Positions 1-6,534 of a stretch of 7,352 bases of DNA are shown here, piece after piece. The translations under genes and the position numbers were made by a program. The stretch's first letter is position 1; each line of letters starts with the position of its first letter. The stretch is taken from assembly GCA_030622805.1 (NCBI GenBank), contig JAUXFR010000065.1:1-7352 (forward strand), read 5' to 3'. Origin of the DNA: Anaerolineae bacterium. GTDB taxonomy: Bacteria; Chloroflexota; Anaerolineae; Anaerolineales; UBA4823. The notes beneath the pieces were generated by a model. The model was not told where the DNA came from and made no database searches. It was given only the letters and a program-made list of their open reading frames with translations.

Positions 1-249
1 TATATTAAGGAAAACATGGAAGTTAAAATAACTTTCTACGAAGGACAAACACTGGATATCGAAATTCCATTGACTGTTGATTTACTCGTGACGGAGGGTC
101 TGGCAGCCGTGCGAGGGGACACAGCTACTGGTGTTACAAAGAAGGTAACCACCGAAACTGGATTGAGTGTCCAGGTGCCAAATTTTATCGAGGAGGGTGA
201 TACCATCCGCGTCAATACCAGTACCGGCGAATATATCACCCGTGCATAA
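1..249 (+). CDS. efp: Elongation factor P, C-terminal part (5' end outside window)
   Basis: EF-P binds the ribosome between the P and E sites and relieves stalling at polyproline stretches. The reading frame is open from base 1 (YIKENMEV...), so the ATG at 16 is an internal methionine and the gene starts before the window. About 82 residues are visible, against a usual full length of about 185. They cover the end of domain II (KENMEV, FYEG) and domain III, the C-terminal OB fold, with the family signatures TGVTKKVTTETG, VQVPNFIEEGD and the terminal RVNTSTGEYITRA, close to the usual DTRTGEYLSR ending. The N-terminal domain with the modified residue at the loop tip is not in the window, so the modification type cannot be judged. 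The stop is TAA at 247-249. The next gene starts 16 bases on, suggesting co-transcription. Confidence 0.94.
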   Translation, partial: YIKENMEVKITFYEGQTLDIEIPLTVDLLVTEGLAAVRGDTATGVTKKVTTETGLSVQVPNFIEEGDTIRVNTSTGEYITRA

Positions 250-265
250 AGAACAAAGAGAATAC

Positions 266-592
266 ATGCGAACGCCAGCAGGAAGAGAGTGCCGATATTT
301 CTACGGTGACTATTATCGCGGTCGTAATCGTGAAGAATGCCGGTTGTTGGATGCAGCGGATCAATGGACTCCGGAGCTCTGTTTCAGCTGTCCTGTCCCG
401 GAAATAATCCAGTCGAATGCCTGTGAACATATGGTTCTCAAACCCAGCCTTATAAGACCTTTCCCATTCGTTAAACGTCAGGTCCGTGTGAAGACTTATT
501 GCGAGAAAACACATCGGAAAGGATTTGACCCCCATATTGGTTGTGGTGAGTGTCATGTCCTGCCTGGAATTTTCCTTGGAGAAGACGAGTGA
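266..592 (+). CDS. Small eight-cysteine protein, probable metal binding, function unknown
   Basis: This 108-residue soluble protein has no signal peptide or membrane segment. Cysteines lie at residues 9, 25, 39, 42, 53, 79, 93 and 96. Two CxxC pairs (CFSC at 39-42 and CGEC at 93-96) plus four single Cys resemble two four-Cys zinc or iron-sulfur sites; that is inference. The N-terminus ECRYFYGDYYRGRNREEC is rich in Tyr and Arg. I recall similar unnamed proteins in Anaerolineae but know no function. The frame is open further upstream (to 167), but that part overlaps efp in another frame. ATG 266 is preferred because it follows the efp stop by 16 nt and begins the conserved-looking part. Its ribosome site (AAAGAG, about 255-260) is weak. 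The stop TGA at 590-592 overlaps the next gene's GTG, so the two are probably translationally coupled. Confidence 0.8.
   Translation: MRTPAGRECRYFYGDYYRGRNREECRLLDAADQWTPELCFSCPVPEIIQSNACEHMVLKPSLIRPFPFVKRQVRVKTYCEKTHRKGFDPHIGCGECHVLPGIFLGEDE
578..584 (+). promoter_or_regulatory. Ribosome binding site deciding the GTG start at 589
   Basis: GGAGAAG lies with GGAG at 578-581, seven bases before GTG 589. An ATG at 550 in the same frame would add 13 residues (MSCPAWNFPWRRR) not expected before a HAD motif I strand and would deeply overlap the preceding gene. The GTG gives a four-base GTGA overlap and places motif I at residues 8-12, as usual for HAD enzymes. Confidence 0.75.
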
Positions 593-1794
593 CGCTGACA
601 ATATTATTGGATCTCGACGATACATTACTTTCAAATCAGGTCGATACTTTTTTGCCAGCATATCTTGATTTATTCTCAAAGCACGTTTCCCACCTCATCG
701 AACCGGACCTGTTTATCAAAGCGCTGATGTTCGGAACGCAGAAAATGGTTGAGAATCAGCGACCGGATGTTACCCTGCGGCAGGTTTTTGAGACTGAATT
801 CTTCTCAATGGTGGACGTTGACCGAAATACCTTCGAAAAGGGGGCGGTCGATTTTTATAAAAATGTATTTCCTGTGCTTAGATCGCTTACTAAACCTATC
901 CCAGATGCGGTTGCGTTTGTAAATGAAGCGCTTGAGCTTGGCAACAGTCTGGCGATAACGACCAATCCATTGTTTCCGCTCACAGCAATTTTACAGCGTC
1001 TGGAATGGGCTGGGCTGCCAGCCGATAAATATAAATTCGATCTTATCGCTTCTTATGAAACCTTTCACTTCTCAAAACCGAATCCAGCATATTTTGCTGA
1101 AACCTTGGGCTCTCTTGGTTGGCCAACAGGTCCGATTGTAGTCGTAGGAGATGATTATGAGCGTGATATTGTCGCAGGGCACCAGATGGGTTTGTCCACT
1201 TTTTACATCAACGGGTGCGATTCTCTGAGTCCTGGAGATTGGAGTGCGGCGGATCATGTAGGCGATATCTCGGACCTGCACACCTGGGTGGAGAAGCGAT
1301 CAGACGAGCATATGCCGCCTGAATATGAGTCGATAACTTCCTTGTTGGGGACTCTCAGATCAACACCTGCTGTGATGGACAGCCTGTTTGGAAGCCTGAC
1401 CCCTGATCGCAGGGTTGAACGACCTGTTCCTGATGAGTGGTGCCCGACAGAAATTGTATGTCACCTGCGTGATGTTGAACGCGAGGTAAACCTGCCGCGC
1501 GTAAAGAGTGTAATGGAAGAGTCGAATCCATTCTTGTCCGCCGAAGATACAGATCAGTGGGCAGGCGAGCGCCAATATATCTGTCAGGATGGTTGGCAGG
1601 CGTTTCAGGACTTTACTGCAACCAGAATGTCTTTGCTGGATCGGCTATCACAGGTGACTGAAGGTGAATGGTATAGACCGGCGCGGCACTCCATATTTGG
1701 TCGTACTCACCTGAAAGAGATGGTAAGCATTATCGCAGGGCATGATCGATTGCATATCCAGCAGATGCATCGAGATATATTTTCAAAAAAATAG
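589..1794 (+). CDS. HAD-family hydrolase fused to a DinB/YfiT-like domain
   Basis: This is a 401-residue cytoplasmic protein with two parts. Residues 1-235 are a haloacid dehalogenase-type phosphatase. Motif I is DLDDT at 8-12 (nucleophile D8, acid D10), followed by an alpha-helical cap, motif II Thr at 124/125 in ITTN, motif III K163 in SKPNP, and motif IV GDDYERD at 187-193. All catalytic positions are present, so Mg-dependent phosphatase activity on a small phosphorylated substrate is likely; the substrate is unknown. Residues about 245-395 resemble the DinB/YfiT four-helix fold. H292 (CHLRDVE) and the pair H385/H389 (HDRLHIQQM) are placed like the three metal-binding His of that superfamily. 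DinB-like proteins include thiol transferases and many uncharacterised members, so the joint role is open. M242 (ATG 1312) could in principle start a separate protein but lacks a well-spaced ribosome site. The gene overlaps the Cys-rich gene by 4 nt. Confidence 0.85.
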   Translation: MTLTILLDLDDTLLSNQVDTFLPAYLDLFSKHVSHLIEPDLFIKALMFGTQKMVENQRPDVTLRQVFETEFFSMVDVDRNTFEKGAVDFYKNVFPVLRSLTKPIPDAVAFVNEALELGNSLAITTNPLFPLTAILQRLEWAGLPADKYKFDLIASYETFHFSKPNPAYFAETLGSLGWPTGPIVVVGDDYERDIVAGHQMGLSTFYINGCDSLSPGDWSAADHVGDISDLHTWVEKRSDEHMPPEYESITSLLGTLRSTPAVMDSLFGSLTPDRRVERPVPDEWCPTEIVCHLRDVEREVNLPRVKSVMEESNPFLSAEDTDQWAGERQYICQDGWQAFQDFTATRMSLLDRLSQVTEGEWYRPARHSIFGRTHLKEMVSIIAGHDRLHIQQMHRDIFSKK

Positions 1795-1888
1795 AAATCA
1801 TACTGGAGTATTCACGGGAATTTTTTGTTTCAATTGCGTAGTTAATATTCGTATAGATTATCTCGTCTTTAATGAACGAATTTGTCCC

Positions 1889-1903
1889 CGGCTTTTTTAG
1901 CCG
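1889..1903 (+). other. Short hairpin between the HAD gene and fabF
   Basis: CGGCT (1889-1893) and AGCCG (1899-1903) form a perfect 5-bp stem around a loop of five T, in the 161-base gap before fabF. Only three T follow the stem, so it is at best a weak terminator for the upstream cluster or a leader hairpin of fabF. I see no convincing -35/-10 pair in 1795-1955. AT-rich candidates such as TATAAA at 1909 lack a properly spaced -35. Whether fabF has its own promoter therefore stays open. Confidence 0.3.
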
Positions 1904-1955
1904 TTTCATATAAATTTCAGTATGGTTATAGAATTGGGCGTTTGTTGGAGGAAAG

Positions 1956-3257
1956 ATGCGTAGACGGGTTGTGATTACTGGTTTGGGTTGTATCAGCCCA
2001 TTGGGGAATGATGTTGAGAGCACGTGGGAAAACTTAATTGCTGGGAAGTCGGGGGTGGATTATATAACTCATTTTGATACCAGCGACTTAAAAACTAAGT
2101 TTGCCGCTGAGATAAAGGGATTTGATGGAAGAGCGCTGTTCGGTCATCGTGGAGCGCGCAGGATGGATCGATTCACACAATACGCGTTGGCTGCAGCAAT
2201 GCAGGCAGTTAAATCTGCGAATATTGATATAACGGATTCAAATCGGGATCGTGTCGGGGTTGTTATTGGATCGGGAATCGGTGGAATCGAAACTTTATTT
2301 AATCAGACACTTGTGTACCTGAAAAAAGGAGCCAACCGGGTAAGCCCTTTAATGATACCGATGATGATCAATGATACAGGTCCGGCAGTAGTCGCCATCC
2401 ATTTTGGTATCCGCGGACCGAATTTGTCCGTCGTCACTGCCTGCGCCACCGGTACGAATGCGATTGGCGAGGCAACCGAGATAATCCGCCGTGGTGATGC
2501 GGATGTTATGCTGGCAGGGGGGAGTGAAGCGGCGATCATGGGGGTTTCTGTAGCCGGGTTGAATGTGATGGGCGCAATTTCGAGACGCAACGATGATCCA
2601 CAGGCGGCCTCACGTCCTTTCGAACTGAACCGGGATGGTTTTGTAATGGGAGAAGGGGCAGCAGTCGTGGTGCTGGAGGCAGTAGAATCTGCGCAAGAGC
2701 GCGATGCTGTGATCCTGGCAGAAATTATCGGGTATGCAGCAACCAATGATGCCTTTCACATAACCGCGCCCGCGATAGAGGGGGCGGGTGCGACCCTCTG
2801 TATGAAGAATGCGTTGAACAATGCAGGCTTGTCTCTAGAAGATATTAATTATGTCAATGCCCATGGGACGAGCACGATTTTAAATGACAGGAGCGAGACA
2901 GCGGCGATCAAGGCGACATTTGGAGGCTTAGCATACGAAATTCCTATCTCGTCCATCAAGTCTATGACAGGTCACTTGATGGGGGCTTCTGGCGCCCTGG
3001 AAGTCGTAACCTGTGTCAAAATATTGAAGGAGGGTATCCTCCCGCCCACCATCAATTACGAGATTCCAGACCCGGAGTGTGATCTGGATTATGTGCCAAA
3101 TACCGCTCGCATGCAGGATGTCAATATTGTAATGTCTAACTCGTTCGGTTTTGGTGGACATAATGCGACCATAATTTTAACTAAGTATGCCGATGTTGAA
3201 GCTGAGAATCACCAGATTGCAGGGGGATCACAACAAGGAGCGGAGGTGGATGCATGA
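1956..3257 (+). CDS. fabF: 3-oxoacyl-[ACP] synthase II (beta-ketoacyl-ACP synthase, KAS II)
   Basis: FabF catalyses decarboxylative condensation of malonyl-ACP with acyl-ACP in the elongation cycle of type II fatty acid synthesis in the cytoplasm. The thiolase-fold protein has 433 residues. It starts RRVVITGLG and has the nucleophile C163 in TACATG, H303 in NAHGTST, K335 in SIKSMTGH, H340 in TGHLMGA, and the gating loop SFGFGGHN at 396-403 with F399. The Cys-His-His triad marks it as FabB/FabF class, not FabH. Length and the TGLGCISPLGND start favour FabF over FabB. The usual fold ends near TIILTKY (about 411); 22-23 polar residues follow, longer than typical. The start ATG 1956 has a clear GGAGG (1947-1951) four bases before it. 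The stop TGA overlaps the fabH ATG (ATGA), indicating one transcript and coupled translation. Confidence 0.95.
   Translation: MRRRVVITGLGCISPLGNDVESTWENLIAGKSGVDYITHFDTSDLKTKFAAEIKGFDGRALFGHRGARRMDRFTQYALAAAMQAVKSANIDITDSNRDRVGVVIGSGIGGIETLFNQTLVYLKKGANRVSPLMIPMMINDTGPAVVAIHFGIRGPNLSVVTACATGTNAIGEATEIIRRGDADVMLAGGSEAAIMGVSVAGLNVMGAISRRNDDPQAASRPFELNRDGFVMGEGAAVVVLEAVESAQERDAVILAEIIGYAATNDAFHITAPAIEGAGATLCMKNALNNAGLSLEDINYVNAHGTSTILNDRSETAAIKATFGGLAYEIPISSIKSMTGHLMGASGALEVVTCVKILKEGILPPTINYEIPDPECDLDYVPNTARMQDVNIVMSNSFGFGGHNATIILTKYADVEAENHQIAGGSQQGAEVDA
3242..3248 (+). promoter_or_regulatory. Strong ribosome binding site for fabH inside the end of fabF
   Basis: GGAGGTG at 3242-3248 is a near-perfect match to the 16S anti-Shine-Dalgarno and lies five bases before the fabH ATG at 3254. 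It is encoded within the last codons of fabF, so fabH can be initiated independently as well as by coupling through the ATGA overlap. Confidence 0.8.
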
Positions 3258-4369
3258 GTCCTTATGCTCACATCACGGGGTGGGGGATGGCTATTCCTGA
3301 TCGTGTGCTGACAAACGCTGAACTGGCTCAAATGGTTGATACCACCGATGAGTGGATTGTATCGCGCACGGGCATCCGGGAGCGACGGATTGCCGAAGAC
3401 GATCAGACAACCGCATCTCTGGCCACAGAAGCAGCGCTTAATGCTATCAGCGTGGCAAATCTAAGCCCGATGGATATCGATTTGATCATCGTGGCAACCT
3501 CTTCTCCTGAACATCTGTTTCCTGCCACTGCCTGTCTGGTTCAGAACAGCATCGGTGCAACGAAAGCAGGAGCATTTGATCTGCTTGCCGCGTGCACTGG
3601 ATTTATTTACGCGTTAAACATGGCCAGCCAGGCAATCGCCACTGGTTCAGCGAAGACGGCGGTGGTGATTGGGTCTGAAACACTATCGCGCTTGATTGAT
3701 TGGCAGGATCGTTCAACCTGCATCCTGTTTGGAGATGGGGCAGGGGCATTCGTATTGCAGGCATCGGAAGAACCGGCTGGTTTACTTTCAGCAGTTATGC
3801 GCTCGGATGGCTCTGGAGCAGATTTGCTCAGTTTACCGGCTGGAGGTAGTGCATTACCGACCAGCATTGATACAGTTAATGAAGGGCTGCATTTTATCAG
3901 TATGAGCGGACGAGAAGTATACCGTTTTGCTACTCGCGTAATGACTCAAGCGACGGAAGAAGCGGTAAAGAAAGCGGGTCTTAAAATTACGGATATTGAC
4001 CTGGTAGTCCCCCATCAGGCAAACCAGCGCATTATCGAAACTGCACTTAAAAATCTCAAAATACCCTTGGAGCGATGCGTGATCAACCTGGACCGTTATG
4101 GGAATACGTCCACTGCTTCAATACCTATTGCTGCCTGCGAGGCATTGCAAGATGGAAAGATTCGACCGGGCGACCGCCTGGTTTTTGTCGGTTTCGGTTC
4201 AGGATTGACCTGGGGGGCAGCCGTTGTCCAGTGGAGTGGTCCTTTCCCGACTCGCATCCGCATGATCCCAGGCATCATTCGTTTCTATGCGCGAGTGCGA
4301 TCCCTGCTGCTGCGTCTGCTACGTTTCTTTGATTCGTTTTTCTGGGATCGTTTCTATAATAATGATTAG
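3254..4369 (+). CDS. fabH: 3-oxoacyl-[ACP] synthase III (KAS III) with C-terminal amphipathic extension
   Basis: FabH starts fatty acid synthesis by condensing an acyl-CoA primer with malonyl-ACP. The Cys-His-Asn triad is complete: C114 in AACTGF, H254 in VPHQANQRI, N284 in YGNTSTASIP. Other family marks are TDEWIVSRTGIRERR near residue 31, DRSTCILFGDGAGA near 152, and the closing strand motif FGSGLTWGAAVVQW near 314-327. FabH is normally about 320-330 residues. This one has 371, because about 44 residues follow the normal end. That tail is rich in Arg, Leu, Ile and Phe, with polar residues at 342, 346, 349, 353, 356 and 360, the spacing of one face of an amphipathic helix, so peripheral membrane binding is possible (inference). 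The primer (acetyl or branched) cannot be told by eye. ATG 3254 overlaps the fabF stop. No clear terminator follows, so read-through toward ftsH is possible. Confidence 0.94.
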   Translation: MSPYAHITGWGMAIPDRVLTNAELAQMVDTTDEWIVSRTGIRERRIAEDDQTTASLATEAALNAISVANLSPMDIDLIIVATSSPEHLFPATACLVQNSIGATKAGAFDLLAACTGFIYALNMASQAIATGSAKTAVVIGSETLSRLIDWQDRSTCILFGDGAGAFVLQASEEPAGLLSAVMRSDGSGADLLSLPAGGSALPTSIDTVNEGLHFISMSGREVYRFATRVMTQATEEAVKKAGLKITDIDLVVPHQANQRIIETALKNLKIPLERCVINLDRYGNTSTASIPIAACEALQDGKIRPGDRLVFVGFGSGLTWGAAVVQWSGPFPTRIRMIPGIIRFYARVRSLLLRLLRFFDSFFWDRFYNND

Positions 4370-4455
4370 TTTGATGTAAGAAGATCGTGGATAAATTCGT
4401 CTAATTATTCTGGAGCGAGGCAGTTCAAGTACGAACCGCACGCCTTAAAATGATT

Positions 4456-4473
4456 GTTAGAACGGCGTTAGAA
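4456..4473 (+). repeat. Tandem GTTAGAA repeats one helical turn apart
   Basis: GTTAGAA occurs at 4456-4462 and again at 4467-4473, an 11-base period. The stretch between contains AACGGCGTT, palindromic about a central G. It lies about 50 bases upstream of the ftsH -10 box, where an activator or repressor dimer could bind the same DNA face. A regulatory role is inference. Confidence 0.4.
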
Positions 4474-4491
4474 ATCTATTTTTCATGTATT

Positions 4492-4502
4492 TGGTACTAC
4501 CA
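4492..4502 (+). promoter_or_regulatory. Possible operator TGGTACTACCA over the ftsH -35 region
   Basis: TGGTA and TACCA form a perfect inverted repeat around a single C. It ends 18 bases before the -10 box, so it covers the -35 position, which otherwise has no recognisable -35 hexamer. A regulator bound here would contact or block RNA polymerase. No regulator family can be named from the sequence. Confidence 0.35.
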
Positions 4503-4517
4503 GGCACCTTTATAGAT

Positions 4518-4526
4518 TGGTATAAT
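4518..4526 (+). promoter_or_regulatory. Extended -10 promoter of ftsH
   Basis: TGGTATAAT at 4518-4526 is a full extended -10 element (TGn plus TATAAT). The -35 region 17 bases upstream (TACCAG) is poor, as is common for extended -10 promoters. Transcription would start near 4533 and give a leader of about 40 bases to the GTG at 4572. Confidence 0.7.
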
Positions 4527-4562
4527 CATTTTAAGGTAATGAAAATTTACAGGTAATAATAT

Positions 4563-4569
4563 GGAGAAA
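4563..4569 (+). promoter_or_regulatory. Ribosome binding site deciding the GTG start of ftsH
   Basis: GGAGAAA begins at 4563; GGAG ends five bases before GTG 4572. The ATG at 4561 is in another frame and ends after four codons at the TGA overlapping the GTG. The GTG yields the expected short cytoplasmic N-terminus (NPTRNRSS) before the first membrane helix, so it is the likely start. Confidence 0.7.
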
Positions 4570-4571
4570 AA

Positions 4572-6437
4572 GTGAATCCGACGCGCAACCGATCTTCAAT
4601 AATATATTTGTTGTTGTTCGTCGCGATTGTTACGATCGTTGTTTCACAATTGCAATCGGGAGCCAATTCTACGGAGGTCTTATCCATTAATCAATTGGCT
4701 GCTGATATTAAAGACGGTAAAGTTGACACAGTTGAAGCCGACGACAACAAAGTCGTTGTAGAGTACCGCAACGATGATACGAAGAATGTCTCACACATTG
4801 AGGGAAATTCAACGCTTGTTGAACAGTTAAAAGAATACGGCGTCACTACAGAAGAATTGGATGCCCAGAATGTCGAAATAATTGTCAAAGCACCAAGTTC
4901 ATGGTTGGGTATTGCTACAGCTCTAGGATATATTTTACCATTTTTGATCCTTGGAGGTATTTTCTGGTTTGTGTTTCGTCAGGCTCAGGGCGGCAATAAT
5001 GCTGCATTATCCTTTGGTAAGTCTCGTGCTCGAATGTTCAGCGGTGATCAAACCACAGTTACTTTTCAGGATGTTGCTGGTGTTGAGGAAGCCAAAGAGG
5101 AATTAGCCGAGGTGGTTGAATTCCTGCGTGAACCGGAGAAATTCATAGCTTTGGGAGCTCGCATTCCTAAAGGTGTACTGCTGGTAGGTCCGCCAGGGAC
5201 AGGTAAGACATTGTTAGCTAAGGCTGTTGCCGGTGAAGCGGCAGTACCGTTTTTCTCAATTTCAGGTTCAGAATTTGTAGAGATGTTCGTTGGTGTTGGT
5301 GCCAGCCGCGTGCGGGACCTGTTTGAACAAGCGAAGCGCCACTCACCCTGTATTGTCTTTGTAGACGAAATTGATGCTGTGGGACGTCAGCGTGGGGCTG
5401 GTCTTGGGGGAAGCCATGATGAACGCGAACAAACGCTGAACCAGATGTTGGTAGAGATGGACGGATTTGAAACAGATACCAACGTGATCATCGTCGCTGC
5501 AACAAACCGTCCGGACATCCTCGATCCTGCGCTGCTGCGCCCCGGTCGATTTGACCGAAGGGTTATGCTTGATCGACCGGATATGCGCGGTCGTGAAGCA
5601 ATCCTGCGCGTGCATGTGAGAGGGAAACCACTCGGACCTGACGTTGATCTGACTGTCCTGGCTCGTTCTACACCTGGTTTTGTGGGCGCTGATATTGAAA
5701 ACCTGGTAAACGAGGGCGCCATTCTGGCTGCGAGACGAAACAAGAAACAGATCGAACAGGAAGACCTGGAGGAATCGATCGAGCGAGTGATCGCTGGACC
5801 TGAACGAAAGAGCAGACTTATCAGCGAAGAAGAGAAGCGAATTGTAGCGTTTCATGAAGCTGGACATGCTGTTGTCATGAACGCACTGCCAGAGGCTGAT
5901 CCAGTGCATAAAGTTTCCATCATCGCTCGCGGTATGGCAGGTGGATTCACAATGGCATTGCCTACAGAGGATCGCACCTTGATGGCAAAGAATAAATTAT
6001 TCGCCGATATGGTGGGACTGCTCGGTGGGCGCGCTGCAGAGGAACTGGTCTTCAATGATATTACTTCTGGTGCTGCGAATGACCTCGAACGAGTAACGCG
6101 AATGGCTCGTACAATGGTAACCAGACTCGGTATGAGTGAAGAGCTCGGACCGATGGTTTATGGTCAAAAAGAAGAGCTTATCTTCCTCGGTCGGGAGATA
6201 TCCGAGCAACGCGATTATTCAGAATCCGTCGCTGAGAAGATTGACAAGGAAGTGCGTGAGATTGTTAATGAGGCTCATGATAAAGCCAGGAATATCTTGA
6301 TTGAATACCGTGAAATGCTCGATGCAGTGGCAAATAGACTTCTGGAGGTCGAAACCATCAGGCGTGAAGAATTCGAAGCGATATTCCCAACGCCTTTTCC
6401 AAAGACCAGCGGCACCCCCATACCGGCTGCGGCATAA
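4572..6437 (+). CDS. ftsH: ATP-dependent zinc metalloprotease FtsH
   Basis: FtsH is a hexameric membrane AAA+ protease that degrades misassembled membrane proteins and selected cytosolic regulators. All parts are present in 621 residues, a normal length. Membrane helix 1 is at about 10-24, a small extracytoplasmic domain at 25-110, and helix 2 at about 111-135. The AAA+ module (about 165-410) has Walker A GPPGTGKT at 206-213, pore motif FVGVG at 239-243, Walker B VDE at 264-266, and a second region of homology with NRPD at 312-315 and arginine fingers R326/R329. The M41 peptidase domain has HEAGH at 428-432 (zinc ligands H428 and H432, catalytic E429) and the probable third ligand D504 in GAANDLE. 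No key residue is missing. The start is GTG 4572. The gene has its own extended -10 promoter and a strong terminator 21 bases after the stop, so it looks monocistronic apart from possible read-through from fabH. Confidence 0.98.
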   Translation: MNPTRNRSSIIYLLLFVAIVTIVVSQLQSGANSTEVLSINQLAADIKDGKVDTVEADDNKVVVEYRNDDTKNVSHIEGNSTLVEQLKEYGVTTEELDAQNVEIIVKAPSSWLGIATALGYILPFLILGGIFWFVFRQAQGGNNAALSFGKSRARMFSGDQTTVTFQDVAGVEEAKEELAEVVEFLREPEKFIALGARIPKGVLLVGPPGTGKTLLAKAVAGEAAVPFFSISGSEFVEMFVGVGASRVRDLFEQAKRHSPCIVFVDEIDAVGRQRGAGLGGSHDEREQTLNQMLVEMDGFETDTNVIIVAATNRPDILDPALLRPGRFDRRVMLDRPDMRGREAILRVHVRGKPLGPDVDLTVLARSTPGFVGADIENLVNEGAILAARRNKKQIEQEDLEESIERVIAGPERKSRLISEEEKRIVAFHEAGHAVVMNALPEADPVHKVSIIARGMAGGFTMALPTEDRTLMAKNKLFADMVGLLGGRAAEELVFNDITSGAANDLERVTRMARTMVTRLGMSEELGPMVYGQKEELIFLGREISEQRDYSESVAEKIDKEVREIVNEAHDKARNILIEYREMLDAVANRLLEVETIRREEFEAIFPTPFPKTSGTPIPAAA

Positions 6438-6458
6438 ATAGATAATCCAACTTTAATA

Positions 6459-6495
6459 CAGCGTGAACCAGATCTTGTGGTTCATGCTGTTTTTT
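6459..6495 (+). terminator. Intrinsic terminator after ftsH
   Basis: CAGCGTGAACCA (6459-6470) pairs with TGGTTCATGCTG (6478-6489) in a 12-bp stem with a single G-U pair and a seven-base loop. Six T follow directly (6490-6495). This is a textbook rho-independent terminator 21 bases after the ftsH stop. Confidence 0.93.
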
Positions 6496-6534
6496 AACAT
6501 AATCCCCCATTTATTTTTTAAAGTTTCATGCAAC

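Larger units (their letters stand above)
4443..4536 (+). repeat. Perfect 13-bp inverted repeat spanning the ftsH promoter
   Basis: CCTTAAAATGATT at 4443-4455 is the exact reverse complement of AATCATTTTAAGG at 4524-4536, with 68 bases between the arms. The right arm overlaps the last three bases of the ftsH -10 box (4521-4526) and reaches the expected transcription start. A read-through transcript from fabH could form the 13-bp stem, extended by a G-U and a U-A pair inward. No T-run follows, so it is not a standard terminator. Confidence 0.7.

Noticed and set aside
167..265. Upstream extension of the Cys-rich protein to an ATG at 167
   Set aside because: It would overlap the conserved end of efp by 83 bases in another frame, and the added residues do not resemble the rest; ATG 266 fits the gene spacing.
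550..588. ATG 550 as start of the HAD-DinB protein
   Set aside because: GTG 589 has GGAG seven bases upstream, a four-base overlap with the previous stop, and puts HAD motif I at the usual distance from the N-terminus.
1847..1881. Inverted ATTCGT / ACGAAT pair upstream of fabF as an operator
   Set aside because: Six-base arms 23 bases apart in AT-rich sequence are expected by chance, and no promoter is evident there.
2303..2746. 147-residue - strand frame inside fabF
   Set aside because: Antisense to the conserved active-site region of fabF, low-complexity Ala/Ser/Pro composition, no supporting signals.
4418..4445. Possible terminator after fabH (AGGC/GCCT and GTTC/GAAC arms)
   Set aside because: The arms are only four bases each and no T-run follows; too weak to call.
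5343..5909. 188-residue - strand frame inside ftsH
   Set aside because: It lies opposite the conserved AAA+ and protease-coding sequence and has no recognisable motifs; a shadow frame.
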